Part shown: piece after piece, positions 1-9,912 of the stretch
How positions within the stretch are numbered: the stretch's first letter is position 1
Layout: every line of letters begins with the position of its first letter
NCBI GenBank assembly: GCA_002103075.1
Contig: DABG01000010.1
Span: 1 to 64,000 of the forward strand
DNA length: 64,000 bases
Reading direction: 5' to 3'
Source: Candidatus Gastranaerophilales bacterium HUM_9
GTDB lineage: Bacteria > Cyanobacteriota > Vampirovibrionia > Gastranaerophilales > Gastranaerophilaceae
Program-made: the position numbers and the translations under genes
The notes under the pieces: model-generated
Seen by the model: only the letters and a program-made list of their open reading frames with translations
Told to the model about the DNA's origin: nothing
The model's database searches: none

Positions 1-3000
1 ATTCTCTATCACGTTCAGATTGAGGAACAAGCATATTCATATCCATATTCATGAATGCTTGGTCGTAAGAGTTTATCTGAGCGAGGTATCCACCGATTTG
101 GGCTGCAACAGGGGCAGCAACAGCAGCTGGTTTTGCTTTTTGACCATAAGCTAAAACTCTCAACATACCGTTTTCGTCGTAATATGATTTAAGTTTATAT
201 GTAGCTTCTGCACTTTCTGCCTTGTTTGTTGTTACGCTAGATATCACAGAATCTTTACCAACATCAATATCAGTAGGAACCTTACTATTAGAAATAATGT
301 TAATATGATTAACATTCATTTTACCGGTACCAAGAACATGTTCTGCTTGAATTTTATCAGATGTTCTTGATTTCAAATCCATATCAATTGCGGCATAAGA
401 AGTTGTATTATCAGCTAATGACAATGTTTTCAAACAAAGAGTACCAATTGAATTATTATCAATTCTTACCCTAGTTCCTGATAAATAGAATGAACAAGAT
501 TGAACTAAGTTTTCTGCAACTAATGCCAAATCACCTTTCAATTCAGCAGAACCTTGTTCGTGTTTTCCATCATCTTCATTATCATCGTGCCATGTCAAAT
601 TAACAGCAGTCTTAAGATTTACTTTACCACCTGCATTTGTTCTGATATATACACGTGTATTTTCATTATGTCCACCATCAATATGATCAATATATACATT
701 AGCTTTACCGCCTGCATAATTGATTGCGTGGATATATAATGAAGAACCCTCATTCATATATATAGAGTTCGTTTTGTTACCAGCCTTATTACCAGAAATA
801 TTAACATTTACATCTTTACCGTTAGCGTAAGCCATTATATACATTTTAGAATTTTTATCTGCATAAATAGCACCACCTTGTTTTGATGCTTTATTACCTG
901 TAAAGCTAGAGTTTATAATATATGCAGTCTTACCCTCAGCCAAATACAATGCACCACCATAAGCTGCTGAGTTTTTCGAGAAATTACTTCCAACAATCAA
1001 AGTATCATCACCTGCGTATACAGCACCACCTCTATTTGATGCCTTATTAGAAGTAAAGTTAGCATTTTTAATCAAACTTGTTCCACCAGCATAAATAGCA
1101 CCACCATTTACAGCAGAGTTTGATGTAAAGACTGAGTTTGGTACAGAACCATTATCATCTCTTGTAAATGCAAATGGATTAACTACAATATCACTGTTAG
1201 CACAAATAGCACCACCATTACCAGATGATTTGTTGCTTGTAAAAGTTGCACCCTCTACATATATTTTATTGCCCAATATAGCACCACCATCACCTTTTGC
1301 AGTATTTTTATTAAATGTTACTGGCATACCTGTGATAGTTTCATTTGTTGTTTCATTAACATAATTTGTTGAACCTTTGATAATTACATCAAAGTCCATA
1401 TCAGCACCATATTCATAGAAATAACCGTAATCATTTGGTTGTAACGATGAAAAATCAAACTCTGATATTTTATCGTGTGCGTTATAATCAAATTCTTTAT
1501 CACTTGTTGAATAAATTGCACCGCCATCTTTCAAAGCAGAGTTAGAAGTAAAAGTAGCACCCTTAATATCTACAACACCCATTGCATAGATAGCACCACC
1601 ATAAGCTGCTGAATTTGATGTGAATGTAGTTGCTTTTAAATATTCAGAAACACGAGTGTTTATATTAACGTTACCTGCTGTATAAATTGCACCACCGTTA
1701 CCAACGTTTTCTTTTGTTGTAGTTTTTTTTGTTTTTGTCTTATCACCGTTTTGGATAATTGTTGTTGTAACTGTAGTTATAGTTGATTTAGCAGTATTTG
1801 ATTTGAATACAGAGTTTCTAATATTGATATCAGCATTTTTATTTTCATTACAAATTGCACCACCTGCTCTTGCAGCTGTATTTTTAGAGAATGTAGAAGA
1901 CATAATATTCAACGGCAATTCAGATGAATTATAAATAGCACCACCCTTACCTACATACAATGTTATATGTTGATTATAATATAGGCCATAATTTGAAGGA
2001 TACCTATTATCATCAATTACATAAACCTTTGAAGATGCAGAGTTTCCAGTAAAATTAGCTTGATTTATATTTAATTTAGCCGATATATAATCACCTTTTT
2101 TAACAGCACCAGAGTATACGTGACCATTGTAAACAATATCACCTTCTTCTAATTTTGTACCTTCTTTATATTCACCTTTATCTACAACATTTGAATAAAC
2201 ATAGCCATTATAAACGATTTCACCGTTTTCTAAAACAGTTCCATCTTCATATTTTTCGCCCTTAACGGCATTTTCAATATTATAAACTTTGCCGTCATAA
2301 ACGATTTCATTTTCTTTTAATTTAGTACCCTCAACATATTCATCTCTTTGAGTAGCATTTGACATGTCATAAACTTTATCGTTATATTTAATTTCATTTT
2401 CACCTAATACAGTTTCCTCTTTGTATTCTCCAACAACTTCTGCATTAGTAAAATCGTATATTGTACCATTTATATTGTGTTGGTTTTCACCTAAAGGTGT
2501 TCCGTCAAAATAAGGACCAACCTTACTTGCGTTAGCCATATTATATATTTTGCCATCAATCACAATTTCATCACCTGTTGGAGTAACCGGTTTAATATAA
2601 GTGATATTTGTGTTGGTTGCATCAGTAATATCGTAGATATAACCACCGTATTCAACTTGATTTTTACTTGCATCAGCTCTAACAGGATCAACGTATTTAT
2701 CACCTTTTACAAGCCCCTCTATGTTATAAATATAGCCCTCATAAGCGACTTCATTTGCACCCAATGGAGTTTTTGCAACATATTCACCATCAGAATCAAT
2801 ACCATTGATATCATATACGAATCCATTGTATTCAACCCAAGTTGGATTCTTATCCATTTCTGTTTTCAACTCTTCATAACGACCAAGAGTAGCACCAACA
2901 GTATAAATCTTGTCATCATGAACAATTTGGTTATCTTTTAAATCTGTATAATAAGGTTCTTTTGTTACAACAACTGCATCTTTATAGATATATCCATCAA

Positions 3001-6000
3001 CTACGATATCTCTTTTATCAGTTCCAATTTGTAAAGGAGTACCAACAACTACTTTAGCACCTTTATCCGCACCGTTATAAATTTTACCATTTACAACAAT
3101 CTGTCCATCTTCTAACGGTGTTCCTTCGACATAATCATCAACAAATTGCATACCCTCATATACAAATTTTTCACCATTTGCATCAGTATAAACCATTTGG
3201 TTATCCTTTAATACCGTTTGAGGAATATATGTTCCTTTATCAACCCAACCTTCGTAAACCGAACCGTTATAAACAATCTGATTTTCATTTAACACGGTTT
3301 CATATTGATAATCTTTTACATAACTAGCACCAGTGTAAATATGATTGTCTTTAGGGTTGATAATCATACCATCTAATAATTCTGAGCCAACAACATAGTC
3401 AGAAACATAAGTAGCACCGTCAAATACATACCAAACATTATCAACTTTATTCAGAATTTGTCCATCTTTCAATATTGTTTCAGGAATATACAATTCACCT
3501 TTAACAGAATTTGCCATATCAAATATTTTACCATCTTGTAAAATATCTGTTGTTTTTAATTCACTAGGTGATTCATATACAGCACCTTCTGTAAGATTAG
3601 AAATATCATATATTTTACCGTTATATTCTACTTCTCCTGTTTTCAAAGTAGTACCTGCATTATAAATCGCACCACCTTTTGGTGTTACATAATCATATAT
3701 CTGTTTTCCATCAATACTAGTACTTATATTTTCAGGAGTAACGTCATAATCACCGCTCAAAATTTGAAGAACTTTTATATTATCTTCAGGGTTTCTATAC
3801 CCCATATTTTGAACAGTAATATTTTGGTTGGCATAAGTAGCCTTATTTGAAGAATATGTACCAGACATATCATTTGTTGTATTAAACTTAATAGTACCTG
3901 TATTATAAATTGCACCACCATAAACAGCAGTGTTTCTTGACATTGTCAAATATGTATATCTTATAGTAAGATTTCCTCTACTCATAACATAGTATGAATA
4001 AGCATCAAGTGTCAAAGTTGCATTCAAATCATTAAATATAGCACCACCATAAGTAGCGTTATTATAATTGAATGTGCCACCTACGATATTAGCTGTAGCA
4101 GAATCTGTGTTAAAGACAGCCCCACCATAATTTCCTGAACTATAATAATAGTTTGAAGCTGTTGATGTAAAAATACCTTCATTACAGTTTGCAACAGCAG
4201 CACCTGCAACAGTTGCTGTGTTAGCATAAGCAGTTCTTTTTTTTGAACTACCAAAAGTAGAACTTCTTACATCTAAATGACCTTCGTTATAAATCGCACC
4301 ACCTTTGTCTGATGCTTTGTTATGAGTAAAAGTAGCTTTTTCTATAATAGCTGCTTCTGCTTGTCCAACAGGAGTTCTATAAGCTCCCTTATTAGTTGCA
4401 TTTGTATATATATAACCGTCTACAACAATTTGACCTGCATCAAGTTCTGCACCGTCATAGTACATATCGCCTTTTGTCGCATCAGATATATCATATACGT
4501 AGCCATTATAAACTTTTATCGTATCTGTTAATGGAGTTCCTTTGTCATAAGAATTATAAATCGCACCACCTTTTTTTGCAGTGTTTGCTATAAAATTTGA
4601 ATTTGTAATATTCAATGATGACTCATTATTTTGGTAGTTATACAAAGCACCACCATAAGTTGCATTGTTTGCATAAGTAGTCTTTTTAGTAGCAATTCTA
4701 CCAAAAGTTGCTCTATCTATTTTCAAATTTCCTTCATTATAAACAGCACCACCATTTTGAGCAGTGTTTCTATAAAAATTAGATTTTGATTTCTTAGTTG
4801 AACCTTGAACCGACATTTCACCAACTAAGTTAACCAATGCTCCACCACGTTCAGTTTGAATAATACCATCAACATCAACATATCCATTGTTATTAAAAGA
4901 TACGTTATATAAATCTACTTTTCCGCCATCATTCGTTACAGCATTTTGGAACCCAATAAATGTAGTGTTTTCTGCATACAAATAACGACTTTCATCATTT
5001 TTATTTTTATTGATTTCCATACCAATCAAATGGTCTTCAGCTTTAATTGTCTTATTTTTACCGTAGATATTTAATACGTCACCAATAAGTTTGTTTCTTG
5101 TTTGCAAAACTCTATTTTCATCTGGCAAATCTTCCCAAGAATTGATAGAAATATTTTTTTTCAATGTCAAATCATATACAATACCAATGCCATCACTATT
5201 AGCATATTGTCTATTAATCTTTGGATAATTAACTGCATAAGCTAATGGATTTATATTTTTATCAATATAATAAGGGTTAGAGAATATAACCTTTCCCTCT
5301 GGAGTCAATCTTATTTTATATAGAGGGTTATTGTCATCGTCATACATATATAAAATATTTGTATCCTTACCATCTTCATCTTGCATAGTAATAAAAGAGC
5401 TAATATTAGCTTTTGTATCAATCAATGTCAATGTAGAATTAAAATTATCACTACTTGTATTTCCGGCAATAACATTAAAACTATCTTCTGTTAGAATAAA
5501 ACGACCCGTACCGGAAATTGAATTCAATACCAACTTATCAGATAAAGAATAGTCATAACCTTTATTATTAGAACCTGATACATAGTCCAAATAAACATCA
5601 AATCCTAATACTGTATTATTATAAATCGTCACTTTATCAGCCCAAACGGTATTACCAATTTCATTCCAAGACACAGTGTCACTATAAGCATCTGTTCCTT
5701 TGTTACTCAAAGAAAAAGTTCCGCCATAAATATATAAATTAGCTCTAGCAGAAGAACTTCCAACATCACCGTTTATATAAACTCCACCACCTCCGCTTGT
5801 AGAAACAGATGAGGCAGCTATTGTCTTATTAATATAAATATTAGTCTTGTTAGCTAAATTAATACCACCATCTAAAACAACTTGGTTTCCTTTACTTTGA
5901 GCATATAAATATATATTTTGCCCTCTTCCACCCATATAAATATCATTTCTCTTAGAAGATAATGAATCTCTTAGTCCAATCTTGTTTCCCATAAACAAAG

Positions 6001-6829
6001 CATTATTATAATTTCCACTAATATCTTTGCCCTCTGCTGTGATTGTCAAATCACCATTCATTTGAGCTATTGCAGAACCATTTGTTTTTGAAGAATTACC
6101 TATAAATGTTGAATTTTTAATTGTTAAATCTTTTGTTGAATATATAGCACCGCCATAACCTGCTCCGGTAGAACTATCAGATGCACCAGCTGCGTTATTA
6201 ACAAAAACTGTGTTATAAATAAGGTTAAAAGTACCAGCATTATAAATAGCACCACCATTAGCATTCGCAGTATTCTTTTCAAATAAAACTCCAGAAACGG
6301 CATCTAATCGACTTGATTGGTTATTCCAAATCGCACCACCATAATCTGCCTGATTTTCCTTAAATGTAACAGTAGATGTATAAGCGTTTTCATCTTTTTC
6401 TACTACACCTGTTATTTGCCCAATAGTACCCAACGTGTTAGAAATAGCACCACCATATTTTGCTAAATTTCCAATAAATTGAGAGTTTTGAATTGATTGA
6501 ATTGTTCCACCGCTAGCACCGGCTGATGTGCTTCCATTGAAATTATGAATAGTACTATAATACTTACCAAATGAATTTAGTTTATCATTTAACTTATTGC
6601 CGCTAAAAACAGCATTATCAATAGATATTATACCGGCATTTTCTATCCACGCCTCAGAAGTGTGTCCAACATAGTTTCCTGTAAAGGTCATAGACTGATT
6701 GTTTTTAATAACATATACATCTTGTCCGTTTCTTTTTACAGGGGTAATTGTTGCTGAATTAGCAGGCGTAAACAACGTCACTGATAATACAGCCATTATC
6801 AACGTTATAACTGGGTAAAACTTTCTCAT
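1..6829 (-). CDS. Giant Pmp-like secreted beta-helix adhesin (autotransporter passenger), 3' end cut by window edge
   Basis: I translated the minus strand from the ATG at 6829 and found one open frame to the left edge, at least 2276 codons. The frame was spot-checked at 6250, 3670 and 955. Residues 1-25 form a signal peptide (MRKFYPVITLIMAVLSV, then a cut near ANS). The body alternates GGA[I/V/L][Y/F/W]N motifs (about 25 copies, e.g. NGGAIYN, YGGAVFN, YGGALYN) with FxxN motifs (FIGN, FTSN, FSKN). This is the signature of chlamydial polymorphic membrane proteins and related right-handed beta-helix passengers. Residues ~1050-1583 hold a separate tandem repeat array, listed on its own. The last visible residues (GGYLAQINSYDQAF, then MNMLVPQ) resemble the linker before an autotransporter beta-barrel, so the translocator domain probably lies just outside. 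The likely role is surface adhesion or shielding. Family class is fairly sure, the ligand unknown. Confidence 0.85.
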   Translation of the reverse strand, partial: MRKFYPVITLIMAVLSVTLFTPANSATITPVKRNGQDVYVIKNNQSMTFTGNYVGHTSEAWIENAGIISIDNAVFSGNKLNDKLNSFGKYYSTIHNFNGSTSAGASGGTIQSIQNSQFIGNLAKYGGAISNTLGTIGQITGVVEKDENAYTSTVTFKENQADYGGAIWNNQSSRLDAVSGVLFEKNTANANGGAIYNAGTFNLIYNTVFVNNAAGASDSSTGAGYGGAIYSTKDLTIKNSTFIGNSSKTNGSAIAQMNGDLTITAEGKDISGNYNNALFMGNKIGLRDSLSSKRNDIYMGGRGQNIYLYAQSKGNQVVLDGGINLANKTNIYINKTIAASSVSTSGGGGVYINGDVGSSSARANLYIYGGTFSLSNKGTDAYSDTVSWNEIGNTVWADKVTIYNNTVLGFDVYLDYVSGSNNKGYDYSLSDKLVLNSISGTGRFILTEDSFNVIAGNTSSDNFNSTLTLIDTKANISSFITMQDEDGKDTNILYMYDDDNNPLYKIRLTPEGKVIFSNPYYIDKNINPLAYAVNYPKINRQYANSDGIGIVYDLTLKKNISINSWEDLPDENRVLQTRNKLIGDVLNIYGKNKTIKAEDHLIGMEINKNKNDESRYLYAENTTFIGFQNAVTNDGGKVDLYNVSFNNNGYVDVDGIIQTERGGALVNLVGEMSVQGSTKKSKSNFYRNTAQNGGAVYNEGNLKIDRATFGRIATKKTTYANNATYGGALYNYQNNESSLNITNSNFIANTAKKGGAIYNSYDKGTPLTDTIKVYNGYVYDISDATKGDMYYDGAELDAGQIVVDGYIYTNATNKGAYRTPVGQAEAAIIEKATFTHNKASDKGGAIYNEGHLDVRSSTFGSSKKRTAYANTATVAGAAVANCNEGIFTSTASNYYYSSGNYGGAVFNTDSATANIVGGTFNYNNATYGGAIFNDLNATLTLDAYSYYVMSRGNLTIRYTYLTMSRNTAVYGGAIYNTGTIKFNTTNDMSGTYSSNKATYANQNITVQNMGYRNPEDNIKVLQILSGDYDVTPENISTSIDGKQIYDYVTPKGGAIYNAGTTLKTGEVEYNGKIYDISNLTEGAVYESPSELKTTDILQDGKIFDMANSVKGELYIPETILKDGQILNKVDNVWYVFDGATYVSDYVVGSELLDGMIINPKDNHIYTGASYVKDYQYETVLNENQIVYNGSVYEGWVDKGTYIPQTVLKDNQMVYTDANGEKFVYEGMQFVDDYVEGTPLEDGQIVVNGKIYNGADKGAKVVVGTPLQIGTDKRDIVVDGYIYKDAVVVTKEPYYTDLKDNQIVHDDKIYTVGATLGRYEELKTEMDKNPTWVEYNGFVYDINGIDSDGEYVAKTPLGANEVAYEGYIYNIEGLVKGDKYVDPVRADASKNQVEYGGYIYDITDATNTNITYIKPVTPTGDEIVIDGKIYNMANASKVGPYFDGTPLGENQHNINGTIYDFTNAEVVGEYKEETVLGENEIKYNDKVYDMSNATQRDEYVEGTKLKENEIVYDGKVYNIENAVKGEKYEDGTVLENGEIVYNGYVYSNVVDKGEYKEGTKLEEGDIVYNGHVYSGAVKKGDYISAKLNINQANFTGNSASSKVYVIDDNRYPSNYGLYYNQHITLYVGKGGAIYNSSELPLNIMSSTFSKNTAARAGGAICNENKNADINIRNSVFKSNTAKSTITTVTTTIIQNGDKTKTKKTTTKENVGNGGAIYTAGNVNINTRVSEYLKATTFTSNSAAYGGAIYAMGVVDIKGATFTSNSALKDGGAIYSTSDKEFDYNAHDKISEFDFSSLQPNDYGYFYEYGADMDFDVIIKGSTNYVNETTNETITGMPVTFNKNTAKGDGGAILGNKIYVEGATFTSNKSSGNGGAICANSDIVVNPFAFTRDDNGSVPNSVFTSNSAVNGGAIYAGGTSLIKNANFTSNKASNRGGAVYAGDDTLIVGSNFSKNSAAYGGALYLAEGKTAYIINSSFTGNKASKQGGAIYADKNSKMYIMAYANGKDVNVNISGNKAGNKTNSIYMNEGSSLYIHAINYAGGKANVYIDHIDGGHNENTRVYIRTNAGGKVNLKTAVNLTWHDDNEDDGKHEQGSAELKGDLALVAENLVQSCSFYLSGTRVRIDNNSIGTLCLKTLSLADNTTSYAAIDMDLKSRTSDKIQAEHVLGTGKMNVNHINIISNSKVPTDIDVGKDSVISSVTTNKAESAEATYKLKSYYDENGMLRVLAYGQKAKPAAVAAPVAAQIGGYLAQINSYDQAFMNMDMNMLVPQSERDRE
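2090..3670 (-). repeat. Tandem array of 18 degenerate ~28-residue coding repeats inside the giant adhesin
   Basis: In the adhesin frame this stretch reads as about 18 consecutive units of 25-32 residues. A typical unit is L-x-x-[G/N]-[E/Q]-I-V-Y-[N/D]-G-[K/Y]-[I/V]-Y-[D/N], then a variable part, G-x-Y and a [G/E]T turn. Examples are ENEIVYDGKVYNIENAVKG and ENGEIVYNGYVYS. Two more units lie at about 4330-4560, directly after a GGAIYN motif. The array contains no GGAIY motifs itself and interrupts the beta-helix ladder. The units diverge at DNA level, so this is an old array and not a recent slippage product. I do not recognise it as a named repeat family. Confidence 0.75.
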
Positions 6830-6881
6830 AATCAACTCAAATCTCATAAATTTATGTATAAATGTAGTACTACTTACTAAC

Positions 6882-6911
6882 ATTATATAATGTTGTTTCA
6901 GCAAAATTCAA
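6882..6911 (-). promoter_or_regulatory. Promoter of the giant adhesin gene
   Basis: The minus strand carries TTGAAT (6906-6911), an 18-base spacer and TATAAT (6882-6887). The start codon lies 53 bases downstream at 6829. The -10 box sits inside a perfect 16-base palindrome at 6879-6894 (AACATTATATAATGTT), which could also be a regulator site. Confidence 0.6.
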
Positions 6912-6967
6912 CCCCAATTCAACATTTTAAATAAGATTTCAGCAAAAAATCAATCGTTTAGATTAGA

Positions 6968-8212
6968 TTAATCCACACAAATCGTCAATGCGTTGGATAA
7001 AGCTATTCCACCTTTTACTGGAGGCTTGTTTGCAATCGAACCTTTTACATACATAACTGTTGAACCACCACCATCAAGGTTCATAGCATTAACACAACCT
7101 AATTTTTTCATATACTGTGCTAATTCTGTCAAAGTCAAACCGATTGAAGAACCCTCACGACCGTCAGCTGTTATCATAATAAACTTATTATCCTTTGTGT
7201 AACCAATCGCAGTTCTTGGATTTCTACCTCCAATAGAAAGTAACTTTTGTTCTCTTATATCAACATAAACCTCACCATCTTTTACAAGATAAGGTCCACC
7301 ACTGATTACATGGTTTACGTGTTCCCACTCTGGCGACATCTTGATATCCAAATCAAGACCTTGTCCAACTCTTACCCCAGACAAAACTGATTGTTGTCCA
7401 ACAACCACAAACCCAGTTTTTGGAATAAGGTTTCTATTTTTGTTTATAGCAACTACTCTACCGTTATCAACAACTATCTGAACTCCGTTTTTAGGAATAC
7501 TAGGTGCTAACTGACCCCAATCAGGAGTATAACAAAGAGTATGCACAAATGACATTCTTGGTTGATTGATATTATCAACTTTTATATTATTAAATCCTCC
7601 TCTCAATGAAGCATTCAACTTCACTCTATCCATATAAAACCCGTTATCCGAAATACCCATAGCGACACGGTTAAACACAGGACCTGTGTATAACTTTTTG
7701 TCAACCATCATTGTTCCTAAAGGACAACCGGTTTGTGGAAGAAAAAAGGCACCATTCACCGCAACTAAAGAGTTATTAGCTCTCGCCATTGAAGTGATTG
7801 ATGCCTTATGAGAAAGAGTTTTGGAAGCCAAAACTGGTACTACTTTTATATTTTTATTTACAGACAAATCTGCTTCTATAATATTTAATCTTACAGGTTT
7901 CCCTTGATAATAACGCACTAACTTAATATGTTTAATTCCCTTATCTACATCGTAAACCTTACAATTAGAGTATTTTCTTCCTATATAAGCATTAAATTCT
8001 GCCTCAGACTTTTCTTCAGTCATTACCTTGTCTAAACTTCTTTCTACATGAATAGAGTTTATCAATGGTGGAGATATTATTCCACTAACTATCTTCACAT
8101 TATCAGCAAAGACTGAAACACTTTGTGAAAGCACTATTGAAGTTGCGATGAACACATTCAAGCACAGCAACAATAGTCTATCCTGATTAAACCTAGAATA
8201 CAGGGTATCCAT
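6968..8212 (-). CDS. Secreted phosphodiester glycosidase (NAGPA) domain protein
   Basis: The protein has 414 residues, with a hydrophobic N-terminal segment (about 13-36) that looks like a signal peptide or anchor. The C-terminal two thirds carry hallmarks of the NAGPA/DUF2233 family: NGAFF at 153-157, SGGPYLV near 314-320, RNPRTAIG at 330-337 and NLDGGGSTVMY at 378-388. Bacterial members act on envelope or extracellular polysaccharide and are often labelled exopolysaccharide biosynthesis proteins. The substrate cannot be read from the sequence. The start follows AAAGGTGACGAT, a reasonable ribosome site. The gene lies directly upstream of the giant adhesin on the same strand, but that gene has its own promoter and a link in function is only a guess. 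Confidence 0.8.
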   Translation of the reverse strand: MDTLYSRFNQDRLLLLCLNVFIATSIVLSQSVSVFADNVKIVSGIISPPLINSIHVERSLDKVMTEEKSEAEFNAYIGRKYSNCKVYDVDKGIKHIKLVRYYQGKPVRLNIIEADLSVNKNIKVVPVLASKTLSHKASITSMARANNSLVAVNGAFFLPQTGCPLGTMMVDKKLYTGPVFNRVAMGISDNGFYMDRVKLNASLRGGFNNIKVDNINQPRMSFVHTLCYTPDWGQLAPSIPKNGVQIVVDNGRVVAINKNRNLIPKTGFVVVGQQSVLSGVRVGQGLDLDIKMSPEWEHVNHVISGGPYLVKDGEVYVDIREQKLLSIGGRNPRTAIGYTKDNKFIMITADGREGSSIGLTLTELAQYMKKLGCVNAMNLDGGGSTVMYVKGSIANKPPVKGGIALSNALTICVD

Positions 8213-8387
8213 ATCGTCACCTTTAAATTAGTAGTAACAAGATACCTTTTTTATTAAAGAGTGGTTAATGGGGCTATAACACTCTATAAGGAGCTTGAAC
8301 CTTACATTAATCATGTTCCACAAAATAACAAATTGTAAACAATTTTTAACCAAAATTAAGCAAAAATTTTACAAAACTAAATAGTGT

Positions 8388-8411
8388 TAAACCTACACAC
8401 AGCAAGGTTTA
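8388..8411 (-). terminator. Weak hairpin after the bioY-like operon
   Basis: TAAACCT (8388-8394) pairs with AGGTTTA (8405-8411) about 30 bases after the stop of the BioY-like gene. Only a loose T-rich stretch follows on the minus strand. It is probably a weak terminator. The rest of 8213-8441 shows no gene. Confidence 0.35.
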
Positions 8412-8441
8412 CAGCGTTTCAATAATAGTAAAATTTACACT

Positions 8442-9125
8442 CTAACTAAGAATAATCCATAATACTCGTTTTACAATTAAAGACAAATAAATTGCGATAA
8501 CACTAAACACTAAATCATATATAAACTTGAACCCAGTTAATGAATATAACAAGTTCTTGATAACAAGCCAGCTTTCATGCCTCAATGACGCAATGAATAA
8601 TAAAGCTAAACCACCAATCAAGTTTATTATCACAAGTCCGAACACAACTGATTTTATAACATTCTTAAAATTATATTTTCTATTCAAAATAGTTCCAGAC
8701 ACCCAAACTGCAGGGATATATGCTAAAATATAGCCTACACCATATTGGAAAATATATTTCCAACCTCCACCCATCGCAAAGATTGGATAACCACAAAATC
8801 CTAGAATTATATACAATAAAACTGTAAATAATGAATATTTTCTATCCAAAAGTCCTAACATAAAAAATACCATAGGAACCTGTGGAATATATTTGATATG
8901 ACGGACAAAAGCGTGTGTATTTACATCTCCATCAGGAAAATAAAATGACCAATTAGTGAATATGTCTAATGGGAATATCAAGTGTTTAAAATTAATCTCT
9001 GTAAACGCAGACACTATTAAAAACTGTAATGCCAAAACAATCACTAACAAAGTGCCTAACCTAAATCTTACAGGTTCGCCCTCATATTTAAAATAACCTA
9101 ATTGTTTTTCGACACGTTTTGTCAT
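8442..9125 (-). CDS. bioY: BioY-like biotin transporter S component
   Basis: This is a 227-residue hydrophobic protein with about six membrane segments. The middle part (roughly 75-145) matches the BioY pattern: a VPMVFFMLGLL-type segment, then LYIILGFCGYPIFA with the conserved G..G.P.F.GG, then a YGVGYILAYIPA helix. BioY is the substrate-binding subunit of energy-coupling-factor biotin importers or acts alone. It overlaps the rimI-like gene by four bases (ATGA type), so the two are translationally coupled. bioA and bioD lie about 9-11 kb away, which supports biotin as substrate. The N-terminal 40 residues extend beyond the usual BioY start. Family call is likely, gene symbol tentative. Confidence 0.65.
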   Translation of the reverse strand: MTKRVEKQLGYFKYEGEPVRFRLGTLLVIVLALQFLIVSAFTEINFKHLIFPLDIFTNWSFYFPDGDVNTHAFVRHIKYIPQVPMVFFMLGLLDRKYSLFTVLLYIILGFCGYPIFAMGGGWKYIFQYGVGYILAYIPAVWVSGTILNRKYNFKNVIKSVVFGLVIINLIGGLALLFIASLRHESWLVIKNLLYSLTGFKFIYDLVFSVIAIYLSLIVKRVLWIILS

Positions 9126-9649
9126 TCTATTGTAACCAATTTTTCTAGTTCACTGATGTTTTGAGCAAACATTGATTTATATGTATCAGAAAAAATATTT
9201 TCTGTCCACATAATTAAAGCATCTTCGTTATTATCTTGATAATAACCCTTTCTTGTACCTAGCGATTTAAACCCGTATTTCTCATATAGCTTAATTGCTG
9301 GGATATTGCTTACTCTAACTTCTAATGTTATGTACTTAATAAATTCATTATAGCAATCTTGCAAAGATTTTACAATAAGGCATTCTGCAACTTTGTTTCT
9401 CAAATAATCTTTGCTTGTCGCAATCGTTGTAATATGAGCCTCATCTACAATATGCCAAGTTCCCATATAACCAACAATCAAGCCATCTTCTAATGATGCA
9501 GTATAGTATTTTGCTACCTTATTTGATATTTCAGAATAAAAAGAATCCTTTGACCAATGATGGTTTCCAAATGATTCAGCCTCAATTTCAGAAACTCTAT
9601 CAACATCTTCTTTTTCTAACGGTTTAATTATCAACTTTTTTATAGCCAT
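9122..9649 (-). CDS. rimI: Ribosomal-protein-alanine N-acetyltransferase (RimI-type GNAT)
   Basis: This GNAT acetyltransferase has about 175 residues. The beta4/motif A region (AHITTIATSKDYLRNKVAE, about 75-93) and the motif B end (LEVRVSNIPAIKLYEKYGF) are typical of RimI, which acetylates the N-terminus of ribosomal protein S18 or similar substrates from acetyl-CoA. I chose the ATG at 9649 because it overlaps the stop of the upstream gene as TAATG. An ATG three codons earlier (9658) is possible. The C-terminal ~25 residues (after MWTEN) extend beyond a minimal RimI. It is coupled to the genes on both sides. Confidence 0.8.
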   Translation of the reverse strand: MAIKKLIIKPLEKEDVDRVSEIEAESFGNHHWSKDSFYSEISNKVAKYYTASLEDGLIVGYMGTWHIVDEAHITTIATSKDYLRNKVAECLIVKSLQDCYNEFIKYITLEVRVSNIPAIKLYEKYGFKSLGTRKGYYQDNNEDALIMWTENIFSDTYKSMFAQNISELEKLVTIE

Positions 9650-9912
9650 TAATACCATTCCTCTGGAAGTTCTTCTCCTGGCTCATAAATTCTGTCACCG
9701 TCTTCTAACATTATCATTATTGTCAATCTTAATTGACGTTTATAACCCTCTAACGCTTTTTCACGAGTTTTTGCACAGAAAGCAAAACTAGGAAACTCTT
9801 TTATTTCAATATAATGATATGGGTTTTGATTAAAATCTAAATCAGTTCCTTCAATCAATGTCCAATTAAGGTTCATATAATAATCAATATCTTTTTTAAC
9901 ATTATCAGTCAT
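9649..9912 (-). CDS. Small HicB-like protein of unknown role
   Basis: This is an 87-residue soluble protein. The middle (HYIEIKEFPSFAFCAKTREK followed by a basic helix) has the length and strand-strand-helix rhythm of the HicB/DUF1902 antitoxin-like fold. There is no attached DNA-binding domain and no HicA toxin next to it. It is packed between the GerMN protein (overlap 8 bases) and rimI (TAATG), so it looks like an operon housekeeping gene more than an addiction module. The family assignment is weak. Confidence 0.5.
   Translation of the reverse strand: MTDNVKKDIDYYMNLNWTLIEGTDLDFNQNPYHYIEIKEFPSFAFCAKTREKALEGYKRQLRLTIMIMLEDGDRIYEPGEELPEEWY

Noticed and set aside
900..6300. Frequently repeated GCACCACC-type words that look like a CRISPR or DNA repeat array
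   Set aside because: They are codons for the GGA[I/V] motif in one long reading frame, with irregular spacing and no identical spacer layout.
8230..8285. Hairpin (AGAGTG/CACTCT) before the NAGPA gene as a riboswitch or terminator
   Set aside because: Short stem, long loop, no T run on the minus strand and no conserved core.
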